A DNA stretch of 64,000 nucleotides from Polyangium sp. 15x6 (GTDB taxonomy: Bacteria > Myxococcota_A > Polyangia > Polyangiales > Polyangiaceae): contig NZ_JASBQE010000043.1 in NCBI RefSeq assembly GCF_029960785.1, positions 1 through 64,000 of the forward strand. The letters run 5' to 3'. Below the pieces are notes generated by a model. The model ran no database searches and was not told where the DNA came from. It saw only the letters and a program-made list of their open reading frames with translations. The translations under genes were made by a program, and so were the position numbers. This document shows positions 44,300-54,441 of the stretch, piece by piece; position 1 is the stretch's first letter, and every line of letters starts with the position of its first letter.

Positions 44300-47200
44300 A
44301 TGCAGTCGGGAGACGTCATCGACGATCGGTTCGTCATCGAGCGGCTTGCCGGCTCGGGGGGAATGGGCTCGGTCTTCCGGGCGCACGATCGCCTCTCCAG
44401 CGAGCCGGTGGCCGTCAAGGTGCTCCATGACCGGGAGCCCCGCGACATCGCGCGGTTCGATATGGAGGCGCGTGTGCTCGCTGGGCTCGATCATCCGGGC
44501 ATCGTCCGGTACATCATGCACGGCATCACCGGCGCGGGCGAGCCCTTCCTCGCCATGGAATGGCTCGCGGGAGAGGATCTCGGCGCACGGCTCGCGCGCG
44601 GGAAGCTCACGATCGAAGAGAGCGTCGCCGTCCTCAGCGCGGCAGCCTCGGCCCTCGCGACGGCGCATGCGCGCGGCGTGGTGCACCGCGATATCAAGCC
44701 GGGCAACGTCTTTCTCGTGGATGGCGCGCTCGATCGCGTCAAATTGCTCGATTTTGGCCTCGCGCGTATGCCGCTTTCGCCACGATTCACCCGAACGGGC
44801 GTCGTGCTGGGAACGCCGAGCTACATGGCGCCCGAGCAGGCGCGCGGCGCGCCTTCGCTCGACGCGCGCGTCGATGTCTTCGCGCTCGGCGCCGTGTTGT
44901 TCGAGTGCTTGACCGGACAGCCCGCATTCCAGGGCGAGCACGTGATGGCCATCCTGGCGAAGGTCTTGCTCGAAGATCCTCCGCCCCTGCGGAAAATCCG
45001 GCCCGAGGTGTCGGTGCGGCTCGAAGCGCTGGTCGCGTGCATGCTGGCGAAGGATCCGGCCGATCGGCTCGCCGATGCGGGGGAGGTCGCGGAGGCGCTC
45101 GCCTGTCTCGATGCGCGGGACGCTTGGTCGTGGCTCTCCGAGGTGCCGCCCGCGGAGGCGCTGACGAGGAGCGAGCAACGATTGCTGAGCATCGTCGCCG
45201 TCGGCGCGGTGGCCGAGGAGGACGTCGAATCCACGCGCACCAGCCGAGGGGCGCTGGAGTCGGCCGCGGAGACGTTCGGCGCGCATGTCGAATGGCTGGC
45301 GGACGGCTCGATGCTGGCGGTCTTCATGAATGCGGCGAGCGCGTCGGATGTGGCGGCGCGGGCGGCGCGATGCGCGCTCCAGATGCGCCTGCGAGCGCCG
45401 GACGTGCCCGTTGCGATCGCGACTGGCCTCGGCGAGGTCGCGGAGGCTTTGCCGGTCGGACAGGTCATCGATCGGGCCGCCGCGCTCCTGCGCGCGGCGG
45501 GGCGCTGGGTGCTCGTCGACGAGGTGACCGCGGGGCTTTTCGACGCGCGCTTCGTGGTGGTGCGTGGGCCGAGCGGGCTGGAACTCCACCGCGAAGAGGA
45601 AATCAGCGCGACGGCGCGCACCTTGCTCGGCAAACCGAGTCCCTTCGTGGGGCGCGGACGAGAGCTGCGCGCCCTCCTCGACCTGCTCGACGAAGCCATC
45701 GCCGAGGGCATCGCACGCGCGGTGCTCGTGACCGGGCCGCCTGGAATTGGAAAGTCCCGCCTTCGCCAGGAGTTCGTTCGCGCGGCCTTCCAGCGCCATC
45801 CCGGGGTCGACGTGTGGATCGGGCGCGGCGACACGATGAGCAAAGGGTCGGCGTTTTCTCTCATTGGCTCGGCATTGCGCCATGCGTTCGTGATCGCGGG
45901 CCACGAGTCCATCGACGAGCGAAGGCGCAAGCTCACCGAGCGGGTCGCGCGCCACGTGGCCGAGCCCGAGGTCCGCCACGTGGCCGCGTTTCTCGGCGAG
46001 ATGATGGGCACGCCCTTCCCCGACACCGACAGCGCGAAGCTTCGCGCCGCGCGCCTCGATGCGCGGCTCATGGCTGATCAGATTCAATTCTCCTTCCGGC
46101 AATTCATGGCCGCCGCGTGCGACGCGCATCCGGTCTTGCTCGTCCTCGATGACCTGCACTGGGGCGATCTTCCCTCGGTGAAGCTCATCGACGCGGCGTT
46201 GCGGGACCTCGCGGGCAAGCCGCTCGTCGTGGCGGCGTTCGGTCGTCCCGAGGTGCACGACGTGTTTCCCAAGGTATGGGCCGAGCGGGGGTTGTCCGAG
46301 ATTCGCCTGGGCGAGCTGACCCCACGTGCCGCGGAGGAGCTCGCTCGAAGTGCGCTCGGGGGTACGGCCGAGCCTCGGACGATCGCGCAAATCGTGCAGC
46401 GCGCCGCGGGCCATCCGTTTTTCCTGGAGGAGCTCATCCGAGCGGTGGCCGAGGGGCACGGGGAGCAATTGCCGGAGACCGTGCTGGCCATGGTCGAGGC
46501 GCGCCTCGCAGCTCTCCCGTCCGACGCGCGGCGCGTGTTACGCGCGGCCAGCGTGTTCGGGGAGGTCTTCTGGTGCGGCGGCGTGGAGCACCTGCTCGGC
46601 GAGGGGGATGAGGCGCTCCGCGCGCACGAGTGGCTCGACATGCTGGCCGCGCGCGAGGTCGTGCAACGCAGCGAGGTGAGCCGGTTTCCGGGGGAGGAAG
46701 AGTATACGTTCCGGCATTCGCTCCTGCGGGAGGGGGCGTATGCGATGCTGACGGAGCCCGACCGCACGCTCGGGCATCGGCTCGCGGGAGAGTGGCTCTT
46801 GCAATGGGGCGAGGGCGACGCATTGCGCCTGGCGGAGCATTTCGAGCGGGGAAAGAGCCCGGAGCGCGCGGCGGCGTGGTATCTCGCGGCGTCGAGGCAG
46901 ATGCTCGACGCCAATGACCTGCGCGGGGCGATCGCCTGCGTCGAGCGTGGCCTCGCCTGTGGCGCACCGAGGATGCTTCGCTCGGAGCTCCTGCTCGTCC
47001 GGGGCGAAGCCCGCGCGTGGAATGGGGAATGGGCGCTGGTCGGACCGGACATGGACGAGGCCCTGCAGGGGCTGACGCCGCGCCAGCCGCTCTGGTACAC
47101 CGCAATGGCATACAGGGTCCTGAGCGCCGCGCTGTCCAATGAGCCCAGCGCGTTCTCCAACGACGTTCTGGCCCCGTTCGATGTGGAGCCGAGCCCCGCA

Positions 47201-48139
47201 TGCGCAAGACACTTCGTCTATGCTCTCGGGCTCCTCTTCAAAGCCCTGATATTGCTCGGCAGGCATGACCTCGCCTGGCCCTACATGACGCGGATGGAGC
47301 AGGTGGGCAGCCGGATCGCGGAGGACGACCCTTGGGTCCGGGGCAAGCTGCAGGAACAGCGGAGCTTGGCGCTCCTTTACGATGGGAATCTCTGGGCAGG
47401 CCTCACGGCCGCCAAGGCTTCCCTGGCGAGTTATGAGCAAGCCGGCGATCGGTTGCATGCGGCCTCGAGCCGCTTGACCATCGATGCGTTGTTCATGTTC
47501 CTCGGGGCGTACGCGCGCGTGGAGGAGGACGTGCGCGCTTTACCTCGAGGCGACGAGGAGTCTGGTTTGTATTCCGTCGGGTGGAGGAGCCTTCTCGCGT
47601 CTACGCTCGCGGAACGCGGGGCCCTGGAGGAGGCGCGCGTGCTCGCGGAGAGCGTCCGAGACTTCACGGTCACGCTGGGCAGCCCTTATTACGAAAGCAT
47701 CGCCCGAGAGAACCTTGCTTCCATCCTCCTGCGCGCCGATGACCTCGACGCGGCGGAGCGCGAGGCGCACGCGGCCAAGGCCCTCTCGGGCACGACGCCC
47801 TGGCGCGCGGCGGCGGAGGCGAGGCTCGCGGCCATCCTCCTTCGGCAGCAGCGCGCGGACGAGGCGCTCCGTCTCACCGAGGACGCGGTCACGCGGCGCG
47901 ACGCGAGCGGCGGGATCGGACCTCATGACATGTACCTGCGCCTCGTCCACGCCGAGGCGCTCCACGCGACGGGCCATCACGCCCGCGCGCGGACCGTGCT
48001 GCTCGAGGCCCGCGACCTCTTGCTCTCGCGCGCGGCGAAGATCCAGGACCCCGAGCTGCGCCGGAGCTTCCTCGAAAACGTCTCCGAGAACGCGCGCATC
48101 CTCGTCCTCGCTGCCGCCTGGGAGCAAGCCGCCGCTTAG
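44300..48139 (+). CDS. Ser/Thr kinase fused to degenerate cyclase-like, AAA and TPR regions (paralogue)
   Basis: At 1279 residues it mirrors the 28544 protein domain for domain. The kinase domain is at ~8-275 (GSGGMG, Lys40, HRD at 129-131, DFG at 151-153, APEQ). A cyclase-like region lies at ~290-440 (FGAHVEWLADGSMLAVF; again no metal Asp pair, and GDG is replaced by ADG). The AAA/STAND ATPase begins PFVGRGREL, with Walker A GPPGIGKS at 479-486 and VLDDLHWGD. TPR-like helices reach the C-terminus. The ending RRSFLENVSENARILVLA matches RQRFLSRVTENRRVLELA of the paralogue. A strong GAAGGAGG precedes the ATG. The two genes are about 16 kb apart, so this is an old duplication, not a tandem one. 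Confidence 0.92.
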   Translation: MQSGDVIDDRFVIERLAGSGGMGSVFRAHDRLSSEPVAVKVLHDREPRDIARFDMEARVLAGLDHPGIVRYIMHGITGAGEPFLAMEWLAGEDLGARLARGKLTIEESVAVLSAAASALATAHARGVVHRDIKPGNVFLVDGALDRVKLLDFGLARMPLSPRFTRTGVVLGTPSYMAPEQARGAPSLDARVDVFALGAVLFECLTGQPAFQGEHVMAILAKVLLEDPPPLRKIRPEVSVRLEALVACMLAKDPADRLADAGEVAEALACLDARDAWSWLSEVPPAEALTRSEQRLLSIVAVGAVAEEDVESTRTSRGALESAAETFGAHVEWLADGSMLAVFMNAASASDVAARAARCALQMRLRAPDVPVAIATGLGEVAEALPVGQVIDRAAALLRAAGRWVLVDEVTAGLFDARFVVVRGPSGLELHREEEISATARTLLGKPSPFVGRGRELRALLDLLDEAIAEGIARAVLVTGPPGIGKSRLRQEFVRAAFQRHPGVDVWIGRGDTMSKGSAFSLIGSALRHAFVIAGHESIDERRRKLTERVARHVAEPEVRHVAAFLGEMMGTPFPDTDSAKLRAARLDARLMADQIQFSFRQFMAAACDAHPVLLVLDDLHWGDLPSVKLIDAALRDLAGKPLVVAAFGRPEVHDVFPKVWAERGLSEIRLGELTPRAAEELARSALGGTAEPRTIAQIVQRAAGHPFFLEELIRAVAEGHGEQLPETVLAMVEARLAALPSDARRVLRAASVFGEVFWCGGVEHLLGEGDEALRAHEWLDMLAAREVVQRSEVSRFPGEEEYTFRHSLLREGAYAMLTEPDRTLGHRLAGEWLLQWGEGDALRLAEHFERGKSPERAAAWYLAASRQMLDANDLRGAIACVERGLACGAPRMLRSELLLVRGEARAWNGEWALVGPDMDEALQGLTPRQPLWYTAMAYRVLSAALSNEPSAFSNDVLAPFDVEPSPACARHFVYALGLLFKALILLGRHDLAWPYMTRMEQVGSRIAEDDPWVRGKLQEQRSLALLYDGNLWAGLTAAKASLASYEQAGDRLHAASSRLTIDALFMFLGAYARVEEDVRALPRGDEESGLYSVGWRSLLASTLAERGALEEARVLAESVRDFTVTLGSPYYESIARENLASILLRADDLDAAEREAHAAKALSGTTPWRAAAEARLAAILLRQQRADEALRLTEDAVTRRDASGGIGPHDMYLRLVHAEALHATGHHARARTVLLEARDLLLSRAAKIQDPELRRSFLENVSENARILVLAAAWEQAAA

Positions 48140-48262
48140 CTCGTCTGCGGAAGACGCCGGCGGCCGAGAGCAATCCATGTCACCAAATCTCCCCTCCGCG
48201 ACCCCCGCGAAGCCGTCTCGCGCCCAAAAATCCGCCTCCCGCCCCCCGCGCCGCCGCCCTCT

Positions 48263-48450
48263 CCCGAACGGAAACCCCGATCGACCCCCGCGCCCCCGCC
48301 GTGCCGGAACGGAACACCCGATCGACCCCCGCGGAGCCGCCGTTTCGCCAACGGAACGCCCGATCGACCCCCGCGAAGCCGATTTTCCGCCAACGGAAGC
48401 CCAAATCGACCCCCGCGAAGCCGCCGTTCCGCCGACGGAACGCCTCCGCG
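48263..48450. repeat. 42-bp tandem array, four to five units
   Basis: The 452-bp gap 48140-48591 holds no convincing gene. Units anchored on CGATCGACCCCCGCG begin at 48278, 48319, 48361 and (as AAATCGAC) 48403, giving spacings of 41, 42 and 42 bp. Flanks repeat too (GCCAACGGAACGCC, AAGCCGCCGTT), and a partial unit reaches 48450. The period matches the array at 6161-6520 although the unit sequence differs. A minus-strand frame runs through it as a 14-residue repeat, but that follows from the period and is not taken as a gene. The array ends 141 bp before the 48592 start. Confidence 0.8.
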
Positions 48451-48591
48451 AGCGTCGGGATCGTGCCTCCAGTCTCGCGGAACACCTTCGCGAGGCGTCC
48501 GAGCTGGACAGTTTGGGATCTGGACTCGTAAGCTGCCCCCCTCGACGCCCGGCTCTGAAAGCTCGGGCGCGTTTCATGAGGGAGGTCGTTC

Positions 48592-49377
48592 GTGGCGAAG
48601 AAGTCGAGGCAGGTCGATAACCGCATTCAATCGAGCGGGCACGTCATCAACGCGGCGAAGACACACGCCGAGCACGTCGCCGAGAACCTCGCGGCGCGCG
48701 CGAGCTTCGTGCAAGGGGCGAATACGAAAGCGACGAAGGAGGTCTTTCAGATCCTCCTCGCGTTCTTGACGGATACCCTCGGCGCCTCGTCCCAGTCCCT
48801 CGACCAGGCGGAGCTGCGTGTCCTCGCGGAGCGCGCCGACGACGTCGGCGTGCGCGAGGCGCGCGACGCGGCCGCCGCGGACCTGCTCCGCGCCGCCGTG
48901 CGCGTCAAATCGATGGTCTCGGACGCGCTCGGCACCGCCGGGCTCCACACCTACGGCCTCGCGGGAGAGACCCCGCGCGCGCCCCGCGAGCTCGCGAGCC
49001 ACGCGCGGAGCGTGTCGGACCTGATGACGAACAAGCCCTTCCTGGTCACCGTGGAGGGCGTCACCTTCGACAGCGCCGCCATGGCCGCGACCCTGGACAC
49101 CAAGGCCCACACCCTCGCTCAAGCCCTCGCGACCATGCTGCGCGAGGAGCAGGAGCTCGCCGATCAGCTCGGCCGTCGTGACAGCCAGGTGCTCGGGTGG
49201 ATCGAGGACCACCAGGGCATCACCGACACCCTCGTCGGCCTCTTCCGTCTGGCCGGTCGCAAGGACCTGTCCGAGCGGGTGCGTCCGACGACCCGCGCGC
49301 TCGCCGGCGAGGAGATCACGCCGCCCGCCGAGACGACGAGCGAGGACCCGTCGGGCGGCGGACCGGCGCAGGGGTAG
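48592..49377 (+). CDS. Uncharacterised soluble helical protein
   Basis: The 261-residue product starts at GTG 48592, with GAGGGAGG seven bases before it. There is no signal or membrane segment. The composition (Ala, Leu, Glu, Arg, Asp) and spacing suggest long helices in the first ~130 residues and again at ~165-225. A central LGTAGLHTYGLAGETPRAP motif breaks the helices, and the last 25 residues are Pro/Thr/Glu-rich and disordered. No family is recognised. Size, helical make-up and position after a ~42-bp tandem array parallel the 277-residue protein at 5288-6121, but I see no clear sequence homology between them. Confidence 0.7.
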   Translation: MAKKSRQVDNRIQSSGHVINAAKTHAEHVAENLAARASFVQGANTKATKEVFQILLAFLTDTLGASSQSLDQAELRVLAERADDVGVREARDAAAADLLRAAVRVKSMVSDALGTAGLHTYGLAGETPRAPRELASHARSVSDLMTNKPFLVTVEGVTFDSAAMAATLDTKAHTLAQALATMLREEQELADQLGRRDSQVLGWIEDHQGITDTLVGLFRLAGRKDLSERVRPTTRALAGEEITPPAETTSEDPSGGGPAQG

Positions 49378-49560
49378 TGCGGCGCTCTGCTTCGTCGATC
49401 GGAGCACACGCGCGCGGCGGCTGGCACGAGAAATGACAAAACTTGGAGGGCGATCCGCCGTCTTGGGCAGGCTACGGGGCGGTCGCTACGCCGCCGAACG
49501 GTGGTTGGGGCGTCGCCCCGCTCCCCATCTCCTTACGCCTTCGGATCACGAGGATAGCGA

Positions 49561-51489
<1,929 letters not shown>

Positions 51490-51499
51490 TCGCGCCGCG

Positions 51500-51789
51500 C
51501 CGGGGTTTCACCCCGGGCCCCGACCAGGGGTTGTCCACCCCTGGACCCGGACCAGCGCAAGCGCTGGACCCTGGGTGGAAGAACTGCGCGATGCGCAGTT
51601 CTTCCAGCGGGACTACGTCGCCGGTCGAAAGGTCGGCGCGGCTGGCTTGGTTGGCAGGGTGGCTTGCGGTCTTGACGCGGCCTGTGCGATGAACTGCGCA
51701 TCGCGCAGTTCATCGTCCTGGGTCCAGCCCCTGGCTGGTCCGGGTCCAGGGGCGGACAGCCCCTGGTGGGGCCTGGGGCAACGCCCCAG
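51500..51789. repeat. Hairpin-rich dispersed intergenic element, copy C
   Basis: It fills the 318-bp gap 51490-51807 between two same-strand genes, from 10 bp after a stop to 18 bp before a start. The left end is CCGGGGT-TTC-ACCCCGG (51500-51516) and the right end CTGGGGC-AAC-GCCCCAG (51773-51789), so terminal hairpin types are swapped relative to copy B. GGAAGAACTGCGC...GCGCAGTTCTTCC lies near 51576-51604 and GATGAACTGCGC...GCGCAGTTCATC near 51688-51714. The core has GGTTGGCAGGGT and GGTCTTGAC as in B. Any transcript reading into the 51808 gene from upstream would carry the whole element. Confidence 0.88.
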
Positions 51790-51807
51790 CGCAACGGCTT
51801 CAACAAC

Positions 51808-52986
51808 ATGGCGTTCGTCGAGGATCTGAAACAGGGACAGCGCGGCGTTCGGTTCGCCGTCCCGCGGGGGTTCGAGGTCGCGGAGGAGACGGAGCGCTCC
51901 GCCATGCTCGTAGACAAGGGCCGCGGATTTTCCCTTTCGCTTGGGGCTTTCACGCATCGGCTCGACCTCCTGCCTGCGCATGACGCGCTCCTCCGGCGCG
52001 ACGTCGAGCGGCACGCGCGTGACCTCTTCGAGACGTACTTCCGACAGGCGCCGCCTGCGGATCCGAAGGCGCGCCCGCGCACGGAGGACAAGGCCTGGTC
52101 GCCGGTCGTCGAGACCCTCCCGGTGAACCTGGGCGCTGCGCGCGTGCTCCGCGTGGTGCATCGCCTTTGGTACGAACCGGGCCGCGAGACCTTGATGGGC
52201 CACCTCCTCGTCCCGCTCGCGCGTGGCCTCTTCGAGGTGCGCGTCCTTCCGCCCACGTCGCGGCTGACCGGCGTGCGCGAGGCGGCTGTGGCCGATCGCG
52301 CGACGGCGGCGCTTGCCGGCACGGATCCCGCGGCCTTCTTGCGGGGCATCGATCAACGCGCCTCCGACGATCCCGCGCTCGACGCCTCGTTCCCGCGGCA
52401 TCCGCTCAGCGTGGCCCGGAAAGGATTACGATTCGTGCTCGAAGACGCTGGCCTCGAGATCCTCGAGCCCGACGTGCAGACGCGCCCCGGCGAGGTCGAG
52501 GTCTCGGCTGCTGGGTTCGCCGTCACGCCGCCGCCTCGGTATCGGCACGTGGCAAAGGATCCGCCTTCTCCGAAGCTTGCTTCGTGGAGCCGGGTTTCTT
52601 TCTCGGGGACCGATGGGATCCAGCTCCTCACGGTCTCGCGCACCGGGACGCGCCTCGCCGAGCGCAATGGGCGAAAGCTCGCGCGGATCGCGGAGGACCT
52701 CACCCGCGCGGCCGTGCCTGCGGGCGCCGAGGGCGTGCGCGTGAGTGCCGTCGCGCTCCCGGACGAACGCGGGCGCTCGCATGCGGAGACGTATCATGCC
52801 TATGTGAAGGGCGCGTCTCGGCAGCAATCGCTCTTTCGCTGGTTCACCGAGCCGGACGGCGAGGTCGTGATGATCGCGATCGGCGCGGCGATGTGCGTGC
52901 CCCTGGACGAGCTCGCGGACGACGCGGAGGCCGTGGTGCGATCGTTCCGGCGACTCGGGGTGAAGAAATGGTGGCAGATTTTCTGA
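51808..52986 (+). CDS. Uncharacterised soluble protein
   Basis: The ATG at 51808 gives MAFVEDLKQGQRGVRF. The 392-residue product has no signal peptide or membrane segment. It looks like two similar alpha/beta halves, each with a strand-rich start followed by a conserved style of ending (ADRATAALAGTDPAAF and DAEAVVRSFRRLG). Family and function are not recognised. The frame is open upstream into repeat copy C, but those codons belong to the repeat. No Shine-Dalgarno sequence is obvious between the repeat and the start, which is unusual here. It converges with the gene at 53003. Confidence 0.65.
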   Translation: MAFVEDLKQGQRGVRFAVPRGFEVAEETERSAMLVDKGRGFSLSLGAFTHRLDLLPAHDALLRRDVERHARDLFETYFRQAPPADPKARPRTEDKAWSPVVETLPVNLGAARVLRVVHRLWYEPGRETLMGHLLVPLARGLFEVRVLPPTSRLTGVREAAVADRATAALAGTDPAAFLRGIDQRASDDPALDASFPRHPLSVARKGLRFVLEDAGLEILEPDVQTRPGEVEVSAAGFAVTPPPRYRHVAKDPPSPKLASWSRVSFSGTDGIQLLTVSRTGTRLAERNGRKLARIAEDLTRAAVPAGAEGVRVSAVALPDERGRSHAETYHAYVKGASRQQSLFRWFTEPDGEVVMIAIGAAMCVPLDELADDAEAVVRSFRRLGVKKWWQIF

Positions 52987-53002
52987 GCCGTCGGCTGGGG
53001 GC

Positions 53003-53704
53003 TCAGTCGTTCTTCTTCTCGTCGAACTCGTCGTAGTTCGGCTGCGCGCCGAACGTAATGGCGAGGCCGCCGTGGATGCCGGGCATGGTGGTGTACTTGG
53101 AACTGCCGTAGACGGTCAACTCTGGCGTGAGCGCGATGTTCGGCGTCACGCGGACCTGCACGCCCAGGCCGACCTCCGGCATGACGCTCCAGACATCCTT
53201 CTCGCAATACGGCGGATAACAACCGTAGTCGTAGTCCTCTTCGCTGACGTCCGCGAGGACGGCCGCGTTGGCGTGCACGAAGAGGGACACGGTCTTCGAC
53301 GTGTTGAAGCCCAGGGAGAGCGGCGCCGCGAAGCGGACGATCTGCGTGACCTCGTCGAAGCCGTAGGACATCGACGGGAACACGCCGTAGTAGACGCCGG
53401 GGGTAAAGGCCATGTCCACGTCCTTCGTGCGCAGGAAATTCAGCTTCACGTCCGCGCCCAGAAAGGGCCCGACCATGATCCCGACGTCCACCCGATCCGC
53501 GGCTCCGATGCGGAGCTGATACCGCGGGTGCAGATCGCCGGGCTCGCCATTGAAGCGAAAATCGAGGGAGCCCTCGAGCGCCACGGTATGCGAGACCGTG
53601 CCCCGCGGGATCGTGCGCGGCGTGGCGTACTGGTTCCCGGTGCAACCGGTGAGCGCCGCGAAATGGGCCAGCAAAAAGAAAGAAGCGAAGATTCGACTCG
53701 ACAT
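53003..53704 (-). CDS. Outer-membrane beta-barrel-like lipoprotein
   Basis: The start at 53704 (MSSRIFASFFLLAHF) gives a signal peptide with lipobox LTGC at about residue 21. The 233-residue protein is full of alternating strands: YQLRIGAADRVDVGIMVGPF, VKLNFLRTKDVDMAF, GVYYGVFPSMSYGF and LGVQVRVTPNIALTPELTVYG, a pattern like an eight- to ten-stranded outer-membrane barrel. A DYGCYPPYC loop adds two Cys. The C-terminus is charged (EFDEKKND) rather than ending in an aromatic residue. No specific family is recognised. The 53705-53955 gap to the divergent 53956 gene shows nothing I can name. Confidence 0.65.
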   Translation of the reverse strand: MSSRIFASFFLLAHFAALTGCTGNQYATPRTIPRGTVSHTVALEGSLDFRFNGEPGDLHPRYQLRIGAADRVDVGIMVGPFLGADVKLNFLRTKDVDMAFTPGVYYGVFPSMSYGFDEVTQIVRFAAPLSLGFNTSKTVSLFVHANAAVLADVSEEDYDYGCYPPYCEKDVWSVMPEVGLGVQVRVTPNIALTPELTVYGSSKYTTMPGIHGGLAITFGAQPNYDEFDEKKND

Positions 53705-53955
53705 GCGGAGCCTCCATGCGCCGGCGATCGGGCGCGCCCCATGCGAGGTTCGAGTGCAGGACACGTGCCAGCACCGAGATTGCCGCGCCGAGGGGATCAC
53801 GCGCGCATCTGCGCGAGGAGACGTTTTCCTGGTGTTGCACCGCATTCACGCCCCGCGACGTGGTTGTCGTGGGAGCACCACTTGCCACGGAGAAACGAAC
53901 GGATCCTTTCGACCGCGACGGCGATCCGGAGATACGATGCGAGCCGGAGGCCCTC

Positions 53956-54360
53956 ATGCGCCGCATATTCGATGCCCTCTCTTGCCCCGTCGCCTGGTCG
54001 CTCGCCGTGCTCCTCGTCGTCGGGTGTGGGGGGCGTGAATCCGCCCCGGATCAGGGCTGGTTCGGGCCGTTTCTGGAGTCGCAGGCAGCCGGCGGAAGCG
54101 GAGGCAGCGGAGGCGAGGCCGGAAGCGGAGGTACGGCCGGAAGCGGAGGCAGCGGAGGCGAGGCCGGCAGTGGAGGCGACGCCGGCAGCGGCGGGACCGA
54201 CAGCGATGCGGGGACAGACGTCGACGCCGGAACCACGACGTACCGATCCACGGGCGGCGGATGCGCGTGCCACGTCGGGGCCTCCTCCGAGGCGCCGCGT
54301 GGGCTCGTCCTGCTCGGGCTCGTGCCGCTCCTTGCATCCCGGCGGCGAAGGCGCGCGTGA
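53956..54360 (+). CDS. Minimal Gly-rich lipoprotein with MYXO-CTERM sorting signal
   Basis: GGAGG lies just before the ATG. The 134-residue product has a signal peptide with lipobox VVGC at about residue 24, a short QGWFGPFL segment, a ~45-residue Gly/Ser/Ala/Glu spacer with GSGG repeats, then GGGCACHV, a Pro, a hydrophobic helix (LVLLGLVPLLA) and SRRRRRA. Cys-containing motif, helix and Arg cluster match MYXO-CTERM signals. Apart from its two targeting signals it has almost no domain, so it may be a cell-surface linker or a remnant of a larger protein. It is on the same strand as the amidase operon, 81 bp before it. Confidence 0.75.
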   Translation: MRRIFDALSCPVAWSLAVLLVVGCGGRESAPDQGWFGPFLESQAAGGSGGSGGEAGSGGTAGSGGSGGEAGSGGDAGSGGTDSDAGTDVDAGTTTYRSTGGGCACHVGASSEAPRGLVLLGLVPLLASRRRRRA

Positions 54361-54441
54361 ACGCCCGCGGGGCAATGGTTCCTTGCTGCAAACCCGCGGC
54401 CCATGGCCTAGGATTCGCCCTCCTCGCCCGGAGCGTTTCCC

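Noticed and set aside
43259-46468. A 1069-residue form of the prolyl aminopeptidase
   Set aside because: The upstream two thirds are antisense to the kinase-AAA-TPR gene. The ATG at 44230 gives a normal-length S33 peptidase.
48180-48626. A 148-residue minus-strand protein with 14-residue repeats
   Set aside because: The repeats come from the 42-bp DNA period. The frame covers the start of the 48592 gene, and no ribosome site or family supports it.
49506-49519. A fourth copy of the dispersed hairpin element
   Set aside because: TGGGGCGTCGCCCC matches the left terminal hairpin of copy B, but none of the other modules is present. It may be chance or a remnant.
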